Source: Malurus cyaneus samueli (taxonomy: Eukaryota > Chordata > Aves > Passeriformes > Maluridae). From it: DNA of 64,000 nucleotides. Below, piece after piece: positions 14,501 to 24,467 of this stretch. The stretch is taken from the NCBI GenBank assembly GCA_009741485.1, contig CM019217.1, positions 42,411,950 through 42,475,949 on the forward strand, read 5' to 3'. The notes beneath the pieces are model-generated. The model did not search any database, was not told the DNA's origin, and worked only from the letters and a program-made list of their open reading frames with translations. Each line of letters starts with the position of its first letter. The first letter of the stretch is position 1. The position numbers and the translations under genes are program-made.

Positions 14501-16443
14501 GCTTTTATTTGCTTTCTGATCATCCTGCAAGCATAGAACATGTAAATTTCCTTAAGCCAGCCTAATGTGGGTTGTTTGGTCACTATGGATAACTCATATT
14601 CTATGACAGATACGGTGACAGGTTTTGCATATTATTTCAACAACACTATGTGATTGCAAAGCTAAAAAATAATACACAACATTAGCAGACCTAAGGAAAT
14701 AAAAGGCACCAGACACATAAACCAGTATACTAATCCTTTTTCTGAGATTTATTGGAGAAACTAACAGAGAAGTGAATATCAGGCAGGTGGATCATTTGAC
14801 TGGGATTAAAAGAAAGATAGCAAATTCACAACTAAGTAAATCATCCTAGTAGCTGCTGTACATCCAGGCACTAGTGACAGGAATTTCTAAGTAAATCTAA
14901 AAAAAAAGACATTCCATTAAAAAGGAAAAAGAAATCAGGAAAGGGATATCCAAATATAGCTGGCTTAGACTCTCCAGTGCCACAGGTTCAGCCACTCCAA
15001 ATATGCATCAGAGGAATAAATTCAGTGTTGTGAATACAATTGTGACTAAATCTTGCAGAATGACAGCATTATTAAAAAATGTAACAAAAAGGACATATTT
15101 TGTAAATTTTTGCATGAATATTAACAGTCCAGTGACACCTTTTTCAACAATAGGTCTTTGAGCAATTGTTCTTTGCTACTGTCTAGCACTTTTATCATTA
15201 CACTGCCACCTGCTCTCATTCCCAGAAGTGTCTGCTTTTGAAAAATGTCTTATTTCTATGAAGTGAAGTACTCTGGATGAAACTGCAATTGAAAGTAAAA
15301 CATTGTCATTGTTACAAAACTTACAAGTCTGAATGGGATTTTCATATGAAATTTTTACAGGGAAGATTGCAAAAGTGAGAAAATCAGAAATAACTGAAAA
15401 TTCAAAAAGCAAGAAAGAAGCTGTATGTATGCAGGAAAGAAGAACTAGAGAAAATCACAATTCACATCAGGCATGGAAGTGAATAGATTAGATATTTGTC
15501 ACAGGATGTTCTCATTATCCAAGATGTAGTTACAGTCACAATTCTCAACATTCAATTTATTCCCTTTTATCATGGGATTAATTGCATGGTCACAGTAAAC
15601 CAATAAGCTAATACAATAAATTTAACTTTTCTTTCCCTTCCAGTCTCAAACAAGTTGTTGCACTAACCCTTTCAGTCTTTCTTTTACATATTAGCAGCTA
15701 TACTGTTTGGGACAAAACTGTGGAAGTTTGCAGGACTCATGATTTAAAACAGGACATCAAAATGGTCCAGGAAATGTTAGCAAGCAATAAGAGTGACTCA
15801 CCAAGAAAAGAAGACAAACATACTGAAACTTCTATTCTGTTACCTGTTTTCAAGAGCAGCATCTCAGACAGCTACCATAATATTCAGGATGCCAGCAGAA
15901 GAGCTGTATACACAATTTAGAAGGACAGCAGAAGGCAAAAGATTTGTTGGAGCAGTCTTCCCCTCCATAATTGCAGAGGGGTATAAATTTAACAATTTGT
16001 TCTTTTGAATATAAAGCCAGACATATTGCAAGTCACATAATTTCGCATATTAGATGTGTCAAATATATCTAAGGAAATGCCACAGTCTGGAATTAACTGT
16101 TTCATTAAAATTGTTCTGTGACTGGCGTCTTTATTGAAGATTTTCACTGATACATATGTACACCATTAGGGTACAGAAATGCATATGTTGTTTTTATTTT
16201 TCCCATGTTCATAAGTCAGTTAAGTTGGACTGTGCCATATTTGCTAAATAGACTCAAATGACTGCAAATCAAATATTCATCTTTACATCATAGAAACAAA
16301 AGCGTCATTTTTCCCTGTGGTATGCCATAATGAACCAGTTACTTTCCAGAGGTGAATAACTCTTGTCAACTACTTAATAAGCACCTCACTGATGACACAG
16401 TGGTCTTCCTGGTGCAGTGCAGCATGAAGACTTTCTTGGTGGG
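11528..16443. other. Unassigned AT-rich non-coding sequence
   Basis: No gene or transposon could be recognised. Low-complexity features include a TTAA/ATTA-rich patch at about 12806-12836 and an A run at about 13855-13867. Reading frames are short and occur on both strands. Confidence 0.6.
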
Positions 16444-16519
16444 CATTTAGGATGACCACATGTTGTGGTTTAATGGTTTATTTTTGCCAGTTGTGAGCTA
16501 CATAAGTTCATCCTAAATG
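16444..16519. repeat. 12-bp inverted repeat with 52-nt spacer
   Basis: CATTTAGGATGA at 16444-16455 is exactly reverse-complementary to TCATCCTAAATG at 16508-16519. The spacer contains TGTTGTGGTTTAA, which resembles the first bases of some avian ERV LTRs, but the resemblance stops there. The arms are not extended on either side. Confidence 0.85.
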
Positions 16520-16585
16520 AGTTCTAAGAAAACCTTACAACACCCCAGATTCACATGAATTCTCTCTGTAACACACAGCATATTG

Positions 16586-16600
16586 GAGAAGCAGCTTCTC
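16586..16600. repeat. 7-bp-arm palindrome
   Basis: GAGAAGC, one A, then GCTTCTC. Short on its own, but it belongs to a cluster of inverted repeats between 16444 and 17097. Confidence 0.85.
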
Positions 16601-16868
16601 AATGCTTAAGTAATTTTTGGAAGAAATTATGCAGTTTTCTGTGTCAGCTGAGATTTATTTTATGGATGATGGGACCAGAAGAGGTAAAATGGCTGTGTTA
16701 TACATTTTCATGTGTCTCTGGTTTTGGGACTGGAGGGTGAAACTCTGGCTTGTACCAGCTGCTACTATTTGTGCTAAAACAAGATCTGCTTTTATACCAG
16801 TGGATGGGAAATTGTTGTCAAAGGAACATTTATAGTAAACTATTGGCATAATGGGATCTCATAAACAA

Positions 16869-16929
16869 CAAGGAATACCTTAGAGCCTGAATAAACACTG
16901 TGTTTATTCAGGCTCTAAGGTATTCCTTG
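16869..16929. repeat. Perfect 30-bp inverted repeat, 1-nt centre
   Basis: The left arm 16869-16898 begins CAAGGAATACC and ends AATAAACAC. The right arm 16900-16929 is its exact reverse complement, with a single T at 16899 between them. Arms of 30 bp without mismatch and with essentially no loop can extrude as a cruciform. They arise by template switching or foldback copying, or are made as sequencing or assembly foldback artefacts. The arms carry no TG/CA ends and no flanking direct repeat, so a transposon with terminal inverted repeats is not supported. Confidence 0.97.
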
Positions 16930-17073
16930 ATCTCCATTGTCTCCACTGGGATTTTTGCCACAGGTATCAGAGGCGGCAGGATTTGAAACTGCTGTGTTGA
17001 AGATTGCTTTGCTTCCAAGGTTGCAATGCCTGTCCAGAGATTATGATGGTATAGCAGGAATGCCAGGTGGAAA

Positions 17074-17097
17074 AATCACACTGTTTTTAGTGTGATT
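17074..17097. repeat. 9-bp-arm hairpin at LTR insertion point
   Basis: AATCACACT at 17074-17082 pairs with AGTGTGATT at 17089-17097 across a 6-nt loop. The right arm contains the GTGAT target duplication of the LTR that begins at 17097; the last T of the arm is the LTR's first base. The pre-insertion arm was therefore at least 8 bp. Confidence 0.85.
17092..17096. repeat. Left target-site duplication, GTGAT
   Basis: GTGAT directly precedes the LTR and is repeated exactly at 17889-17893 after it. A 5-bp duplication fits retroviral integration, as in class III (ERVL-like) and some class I elements. Confidence 0.9.
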
Positions 17098-17888
17098 GTC
17101 TTGGTTTGAGACAAAGTTTTCAGAGAAAAAATGTTACAGAGTAAATGTTTCCTCTGAAGTGAAAAATTTGATAATTTTTCCCACCAATATGAAATAAATA
17201 TTCGGGCAAAAGTGAAGAGAAAAAATAAAGTAGTTTATTAACAAAACACAGTGCCTACAGGACACAGGAAAAAAAGTAACTGTTAGATAATTAAAAGTCC
17301 AGGAATGCACACTGCTCCCCTCCCTCCCCCACAGCTGCTCAGCCATGTGATGCAGAGAAAGATGGTGGCCCTCCCCTGGGAAAAAAAAAAAAAAAGAAAC
17401 AAAAAGAAAAAAAGTCGATGTGGCGCCTGGGCAGCAGCGGCAAAACCTGGACAGTCCTTTCCACATGGTGGATGAAACAGAGGGCTCGGTGTACCTCTGT
17501 TGCCGGCTTGGCTTCTTCCAGAGTCTGGGACAAGATGGAGCGGCACTGCTTGTCCCCGCGGCCGCTGAATTGCTCCAGATGTAAAATCAAAGCAGCTGCA
17601 GAGGGGGTGGCAGTCCTCGGAAAATTGTTTGCTCAGGTTAGCAAACCCGAGCTAGCTAAACAGCAACAATGTAACCGCGCTGCAGGCGAGCAAGGACTCC
17701 TGCAGCGTCAAGCTGAGCTACCAAAAAGCCCCAGCAGCTGCGCGGCAGCCCCAGCTTTTAGGTTTTTATACTACCCGCACCGCCCTTGCTTCTTCTTCCG
17801 GGTTGAATTTGAAGGCACAAACACCTTTAGGGCATACAAGCTGATGGAATATAGGAATACAGGACTGGCACAACATCAACACAAGACA
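17097..17888 (-). mobile_element. Solo LTR of an endogenous retrovirus, 792 bp
   Basis: The element begins TGTCTTG and ends CAAGACA, giving 7-bp terminal inverted repeats with canonical TG...CA ends. It is flanked by identical GTGAT 5-mers. No gag, pol or env sequence adjoins it, so it is a solo LTR left by recombination between two LTRs. The minus orientation is inferred from a TATAAAAA box (17763-17770, minus), a GGGCGG box just upstream of it (17780-17785, minus) and an AATAAA signal downstream (17234-17239, minus). The implied R region of about 500 bp is long, so the U3/R/U5 split is tentative. The LTR is far richer in GC and CpG than its surroundings and includes GCGGCCGC near 17558-17567. 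Exact target duplications and retained CpG suggest a fairly recent insertion. The 180-codon frame at 17418-17960 crosses the LTR end and is not a gene. The family name is not known to me. Confidence 0.9.
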
Positions 17889-17893
17889 GTGAT
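17889..17893. repeat. Right target-site duplication, GTGAT
   Basis: An exact copy of the 5-mer at 17092-17096. The pair fixes both LTR boundaries to the base. Confidence 0.9.
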
Positions 17894-17904
17894 GAGGGAT
17901 ATTT

Positions 17905-18825
17905 TTGATTCAAAGAGGGAGCTCTCATTCCCTGCTAGCAGCCAACACTGCTTAGGTTAATGGCAGCCACCTTCCTCAGAATGCTGGAATGCATCTCCTT
18001 GGAACCCAAAGACTCATGTACATTCAGGTTTCTCAGGTGGCCATGAAACAGATTTTTCCTTAGAGTGGGAGGAATTTTGCTCCCCCAGTCCCCATCCACT
18101 CAAGAGGTGTGGGAAGAGAGGCTGTCATTGAAGACTCAGCCAAAAAAGTTGCTGAGTACCTCAGCCTTCTCTGTTTTTACAGCTTTTCCAGAATCATTTA
18201 TCAGGAGGGCACACCTTTGACCTTCTTTTCCTGGCTTACATTCCTGTAGAAGCCCGTCCTGCCACTCTTTGCCAAGTACACAACCACATGTCAATTCTAT
18301 ACCCTTCCTAGGTCACCTGTCCTTGTGTCCACTGCCAGTGCATTTGCTTCTTTCCCTTTAGTTTGACCTGCAGTTCCCTCATTCCCTGCGTTCCACTCAG
18401 ACATTCTGGTCTCTTGTTTTCCTTGCCCAATTTCTTGATCCTGGGGTTGCAAGTTCTTGCATTCTGTGGAAGATTTCCTTAAGGATCTGCCAGCTCCATT
18501 TCACTCCCTTGTTCCTGAAGGCAGTCTCCCAGGAGATTCCCTTGACTACCTCCTTAATGAGCTGGAAGTTTACTTTCCTAAAGTTCAGGCACCAGTCTTT
18601 AATCCCTACCTGACTCACATCCTATAGGACTGTAAACTCCACCAATTCGAGATCACTGTAGCCCAGGCTGCCTCCAATCTTGATGTCCCTGATTTGCTCC
18701 CTTGCACTGGAGACATCAGATACAGTATGGCATCCCCTCTGGCAGGGCTGTCAGTTACCTGGTTCAAGATTTTTCTGGTTATCCTCCATACATTCCAGAA
18801 GTCTCCTGGATTACATGGAATTATT
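17905..18825 (-). pseudogene. CR1 LINE ORF2 relic, antisense
   Basis: A decayed piece of a CR1 non-LTR retrotransposon in reverse orientation. On the minus strand, 18618-18397 reads LNFRKVNFQLIKEVVKGISW and onward, matching the CR1 ORF2 stretch between the endonuclease and reverse-transcriptase domains (a family pattern LDFRRADF-LFR-L---VPWD). The plus-strand text has typical antisense CR1 phrases, such as GAGTACCTCAGCCTTCTC near 18156 and CCCAGGCTGCCTCC near 18661. Frames are broken by stops and indels, so it cannot make protein. Both ends are truncated: there is no endonuclease start and no 3' UTR with terminal octamers. The LTR lies directly next to its 3' side. The lower boundary near 17905 is approximate. 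Confidence 0.85.
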
Positions 18826-20972
18826 TTTCAATAACTTTTCTTCTTAGCGACCTGTAAAAGATTAAATAAATGAAAGAATTCAAGAAGGAACATTTAAGAA
18901 CATTCACAAGGCTTCAAACTTTGGGAAATATATTTTGTTCTGCAGCCGGATTATTATTGTAAGATAATATTCAAATAAGTGCCAAATTTTGCTTTAATTC
19001 AGCCCATCATAAATTAGAAATATTTAAAAGTATCAGTAGACTTCTTAATTTATACCCATTAGCCATAAAGAAAAAATAGCCAATATATTTAAAATGTGTT
19101 TTCATATCATTATGGAAGAAATATTCAAATGCCTCTTTGCCAGATAAGCACTTTAATAGTGTTCTAAATTTAGGCATGGGCATTGTATTTTAAGTCTTAA
19201 AAGAAGAAACTCCATTCATCATCAGTTATCACAGATATATAGGATATTACTGCAGTAGTGGCATGTCCTAAGAGTCCTTGCTAAAGAACTAAATTTAGAC
19301 ACTCCGATGGGCCACACTTGATGATATGTCACATAACTTTTAGAAACAGTCAGCAAGACATAACTGCTATTAATTATTTCACTTAATTAGTCAGCCTGGT
19401 GAGAGAAACCTTACATCTATTTTCTTTGTTTCTTTACAAGGCGAACAGGGGTTAACAAAGATTTTTGGTAGTGAAAGAGTAGAGTATCTTCTAGAAGATG
19501 AGCAAGAGAAAGAGCAATTCATTTCTGTTATGAGAGACATTAAGGTCATGCATGCACGCTTCTGTTGATCCTTAAAACAACTCACCTAATCCCATGTCAG
19601 CAATATTGAACCATTCAAATAATGTCCTGATCTATCAGAAGTTTCAATGGACCATGTCATCTGAAACCTTGATTTAGCTGATGAGATTACCGGGGTGGGG
19701 GGAAAGAGGAGATGGACATATCAGTGGCACGTAGCAGTGTAGGAAAAGAACAGCTTCTCTGAGTCACAGCAGATGTCCATCCAGTCCTGCATCTTCAGCC
19801 ACCAGCTAAGGCATAAGGGACATGTGAGTATAATAGAAACAGTCTGTTGGCACATCCTCCCAGCTTCTCAGGAATTTCACTAAGCCAGAAGACTACTTCA
19901 TTACAGAATAATCTTACAGAAATAATTTTAGACTTCAGTCTAAATTCTTAATCATATTGCTGATGCACATATTTCAATTTAGTTTTGGTTACCTTTGCAA
20001 TATTTATTTTCAAATTATTTACACAAATATAAAAACCACCACATTAATTGAAGATCTGATTAAACAGAGGATACCAGCACCTCATGATCTGTTTGAGGGA
20101 TCTGTTATTACTAAAATAACAGCATTAAAACATGAATACAGATATTATGGGTGTACACACAGTGGAGCCCAAATGTCCTGGCTTACTTTAAATTCAGTAA
20201 ACTTGCAAAAGATCAAATACTTACCTGAGAACTGATTTAATATTTGAGCTTACTCTTTAATTCCACTCCCATCACTTTCATGGAAGTCCATTTTTGTTTC
20301 CTTAAATTGACTAATAAATCCCCTACAATTTTACTTGAGAAGCAGAAAATAATGCAGTATATGCTATTAGTCATTGTTATTGTTATTTTTCCAGGGCAGC
20401 ACCAAGAGGTGGCAAAGGTCAATGTCCCATTAGGCTGAGCAAAGGAAAAAAAAAAAACATGAACAGTCCCTGAGCTTACAGGCTTCACTATTGTAATAGA
20501 ATAAATTCAAGGGACAGAAAAAAAGCAGAAAGTACTTACAAGAACATGAGTCACACCAAAGGTCTACCAAGTTCATATTTTGTTTCTGACAGTGATCAAA
20601 AGTGAAGGTCCAGGAAGAGCAGAAGAAGAGAGCAGGTACATACAATGCTTCCCCTGAGTTTTCTTCCAGCCCTAAATCACAGATGTCACAGTTCCTGTGC
20701 TTCTAAATAATCTGATGATTGTGCAAATAGAATAAAGATAAATTCAAAGTCCCAACGTTTTCAAATCACTAAGCTAAAATTTAGTCTTATGAAGATTTAC
20801 ATCGATTCTCAAATGCATTTCCACATACTTCATCAAAGCCTTTGGAAAACTTTGATTAAAAGTACCAACTCAGCTTTTTCCAAACAGAAACACATTGCAG
20901 TCATTGCTGACATAGGAATGTCACATCACATTTTACTCAGACTAACTTTCAGGTGTTGATTAATGAAATTCG
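18826..20972. other. Unassigned AT-rich non-coding sequence
   Basis: No gene is supported. On the minus strand, two short open segments (19415-19490 and 19586-19626) have splice-like borders but incompatible reading phases and an implied intron of only about 95 bp, so they are not called as exons. An A run lies at about 20447-20458. Confidence 0.55.
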
Positions 20973-21325
20973 TCATAGAATCACTGAATGTTTTGGGTTT
21001 GTAAGTGACCTTAGAAAGCTCATCTAGTACAGCCCCCCTGCAGGGAGCAGGGACATCTTCAACAAGATCAGAGCCCAGAGCTGTGTTCAACCTGACTCTG
21101 AATGTTTCCAGGGACCCTCCTTCATTTCGGCAAAAGGTCATTTCCCCTTGTCCTCTCCCGGCATGCCCTTGTAAAAAGTCAAACCCCAGCTCTCTTGTAG
21201 GCCTCTTTAGGCACTGGAAGGTGCTATAAGGTGACGCTGGATCTTTCTCTTCAACAGGCTGAGCAATCCCAACTCTCTTAGCCTATCTCCATAGCAGAGG
21301 TGTTCCAGACCGCTGATCATCTTTT
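20973..21325 (-). mobile_element. CR1 LINE 3' end, antisense
   Basis: This is the 3' terminal part of a CR1 element in reverse orientation. Its 3' terminus is at 20973, where TCATAGAATCACTGAATG reflects the octamer-type repeat that ends CR1 copies. Inland, the plus strand carries familiar antisense CR1 blocks: GAATGTTTCCAGGGA (about 21099), a CAACAGGCTGAGCAATCCCAA block (about 21254) and TGTTCCAGACCGCTGATCATC (21301-21321). The minus-strand frame at 21141-20926 includes GGSLETFRVRL, the decayed C-terminal or 3' CR1 stretch. It is 5'-truncated at about 21325, the usual result of incomplete target-primed reverse transcription. Confidence 0.92.
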
Positions 21326-21451
21326 TCATCTTTTATTTATTTTTTTTTTTTTTTAATTTATACTGGTCTTTCTCACATGCACCTTTAGAGAATTGATTGA
21401 TTGCATTTAGATAACTTCTTAAAAACTATTTAAAGGGCTTTAAAAAAGGTA

Positions 21452-21477
21452 CTTTTGAAAATTTTATTTTTCAAAAG
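21452..21477. repeat. 10-bp-arm hairpin
   Basis: CTTTTGAAAA at 21452-21461 pairs exactly with TTTTCAAAAG at 21468-21477 across a 6-nt AT loop. There is no GC-rich stem or T-run context that would suggest a terminator or RNA gene. In an AT-rich sequence this may be chance. Confidence 0.85.
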
Positions 21478-22966
21478 AGAAAATAACACGCAAATTGAGA
21501 GGGTTTATAGATAGAAGTAGCAGGACCTTGAAGTAGCAGAGAAAATGTATTATATTTTGAAAATCTAAAGGAAATCAGAAAAACTCACCACTATACAACT
21601 TCAGTGTTCAAATGTATTCTATAGGTTTTTATCTGGACATGCTTAAAGAACTTCAAAGGGTTCTTCTGTACCTTGATACAGACCAACAAAAGACCTTATC
21701 TGTGATTATCAGTCTAACATCCCTAATTTCAGACATTGCAGTAAGATCTGAAAATTGCAAGAGAAGAAAAAGGCTGCTGATAGAGTTTATGGATGCATCT
21801 GAGACTGCACAGGTTTGTGCAGCTTTCCAGAAGTACCCTATGGCATAGCAAATTGATTTCCACTGCTCTTCAGTATTCTCTACTGTTCATTAAGGCCACA
21901 AGATAATACTGTCCATAAATGAAAGTTAGAACAGATGTGGCATACTAATCTTGAAATCACTAGTTTCTGATTTTGAGTTTTAACACGGCTCTTTTGCACT
22001 CCTGAATTTTAATACTTATTAGACTGTAAGCCTTTGAATATAGCTCAGTTGAACATTGAGATCAAATCAAAAGAGCAAGAATGTCAGAAATTAAATTGGA
22101 TATAATGCATGCTGCAAAAGAAAAAAAAAACCCAGACATAAATAACACTTCTTTCTTCTTTGCTTCTAGGATGCAGTTTCAAAGCTACTGTTCCTCTGTG
22201 TATGAGCATGTCTAAGTGGGTACATGTGTAATTGCCTGTTCACAGTCCAGGGAACGAACGTGCCTTGAATTGACAAATGCAAAGAGGGTTCCTAATGAAG
22301 TAACTCCCCTGAGGAATAAATATTCTGCCCCATAACTCTTGGTGAATTTCTCCATAAATCTGCAGAAATCACAGGAGCAGCATCACGAGACATCAGCAGG
22401 GGGGAAGGGGCTGTTGTGTGGTCATGTTCTAGAGCAGAGAAAAAGTGAGCTGTGCTAGACATGAGCATCTGTGAACGGGCAGTAAGATGCAGGCAATCAG
22501 TGCCACTTGCATGGGCTCAATCTCCAGAGCTCTCCATATTTTGAACAGGTCATTTCTGGTCTGATTTTTTCAGCCTCATATGGATGAATGTATGAATTTC
22601 TTAAGAGAACTTTGCATAAACTGTGGTTCATCTTTCATTGAAACTGATGTCTGCCAAGAATAATATTTTACTGGTGCTAAAGCCTCTGATAAACTATATT
22701 CCACAAACCATAATTTATATGCATCACAGATATATACTGTCTGAGAGGAAAACCTAGGTTTTCTGTTTTAATCAGTACTAAATCAATGCTATAAATACAA
22801 TCAGAAATATTTGTTACTTTTCAGTAAAAAGTTGCTTTTTTTATCTTTTAAAAGTTAGCCAAGGCATCTGGATTTCCTTTGTAAGGTTTAAAAGTCACAA
22901 CAATTATAAAATATTAAAAAATTACTTTCAAATTATTGTTTGAAAGAAGAGACAAGTCTCCTGCAC

Positions 22967-22987
22967 AAGAAATGCAAAGCATTTCTT
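22967..22987. repeat. 9-bp-arm tight hairpin
   Basis: AAGAAATGC, loop AAA, then GCATTTCTT. A perfect stem with a 3-nt loop. No function can be assigned. Confidence 0.85.
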
Positions 22988-24439
22988 ATGAACTTTAGGC
23001 AATTGGGTTGTAGGCTAGTGCCAAACTGAAGCTTCAAAACCAATCTAAATTTCACAAGTCTATAGTCTTGCAATCTCCATCATCCGATTTCTGTGCCTTG
23101 AAAGTTCCAAGACAGCTATTTCATTTGGCATTATTTCCTAAGGCAGAAATCAAGATTTAGTCTAAACTTGTCAAAGCAGAAGTTTTTAAGACAACAATTT
23201 TCCCCTGCAGACATCCAGAACTACGAAAAATATAGTCTAACTTTTCACTAATGACAGTTAAGAAAAATGTAGTGTTGTTTCTGCCGTAGTTTGCTCTGCT
23301 GTCAAACATTGTCTGAGTACACTTCATATGTATCCATGTGTGCTTCCTAAATAGCTTTGGAACTCCCAGTGTGATTCCAGCAGAAATGAAACAAAAGGAC
23401 ATTGATCTCAAAGATTATTATGTTTCCACAGGTTCTGCAGAAACATAAAACTGAGGATTGAGATCAGATCCTGTAAGTTTGTGGCGGAAGGAGGAGTGCA
23501 CAATTTTTACGATACCTGAGAATCTGCATGCCAGCACTTTTAAATATTCAGTTGTAAGAAAAGCCACAGGATTTTTGTACCTTAAGCATCAAGGTCAAAC
23601 AACCGCAAGGCACCATCCATAGGAAATGGGGCTTCATCCCTGATCTACATACCACTTGTTAGGTATATTACTTTTTCATTGGTCAAACACAGATTTATAG
23701 CCACGTGGGGGCTATAAATCCTGGCCTCCATTATTAACACAAATAAAAGGGCTGTGCATTTTTCTGAGATTTCTGATATCTGATATCCAGCCAAATTGCC
23801 ATCATGGATGGACATTGTAGCCAGCATCTGCACAATTCAGTCTCAGAAGCCTCGTGCTTTGTGTTTACTGTAAAAGTTTTGTGTAATTGCCCTGCACAGG
23901 AGCTTACCTCTCCTTATATACCAGCTAAGATCAGTGGGGATGGAATTCGTTTAAGTAAATTCAAGTAATGAGAGCAATCACTCATTTCCAGTGTTCCACA
24001 TAGAGATTCAGCAGATGAGAGAGAACATTATTCTCCAGCAGTTTGGTGACTGCTTGGAATGGATGGAAAAAAGGGCCATTTGAAGGTATGTTCATGGGGA
24101 AGAGCAGATTTTATACACAGAGGATAGTGGAGAACACATGTAAAATTGTCATGTTTTTCAAGGTGGTGTGAACAAAATAAGCTAACAATGAGTTCTCAGC
24201 TGGTCATATTGGGCTGTGTGAAGGTGCTGCTCTAAGGGAGCAGGAATTTAATTGAACCTGCATAGGTGTCTCTGCCCAGTCTTTCTCTGGCTTTCACAGG
24301 CTAACTCAGCCAAAGAGCTCAGACCTGCCTCCATGTGCCAGTGCAGGCATGTCCTCCTTCACATATTTGCAGTGTGATTTTAGGCAAGTTACAATCAGTA
24401 GAAAATGGGTGGGGCTAGAAAAAGGTTAGAACTTGTCTG

Positions 24440-24467
24440 GAATTTTTTGGTGAAACACCAAAAATTC
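24440..24467. repeat. Hairpin with one bulge
   Basis: GAATTTTTTGGTG and CACCAAAAATTC pair around an AAA loop, with one extra T in the left arm. No function can be assigned. Confidence 0.8.

Noticed and set aside
16461..16530. LTR start resembling TGTTGTGGTTTAA
   Set aside because: Only about 13 bases match the pattern and no LTR body, end or target duplication follows.
16869..16929. Intrinsic terminator or RNA hairpin gene
   Set aside because: The perfect long-arm palindrome has no loop or T tract and sits in vertebrate-type DNA. A template-switch or artefact origin is more likely.
17418..17960. 180-codon open frame, the longest in the window
   Set aside because: It begins inside the GC-rich solo LTR, crosses the LTR's end and target duplication, and has no recognisable domain. 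GC-rich sequence with few stops explains it.
19391..19626. Two minus-strand exon-like segments (19415-19490 and 19586-19626)
   Set aside because: The reading phases do not join: the shared phase gives a stop. The implied intron would be about 95 bp and one acceptor is weak.
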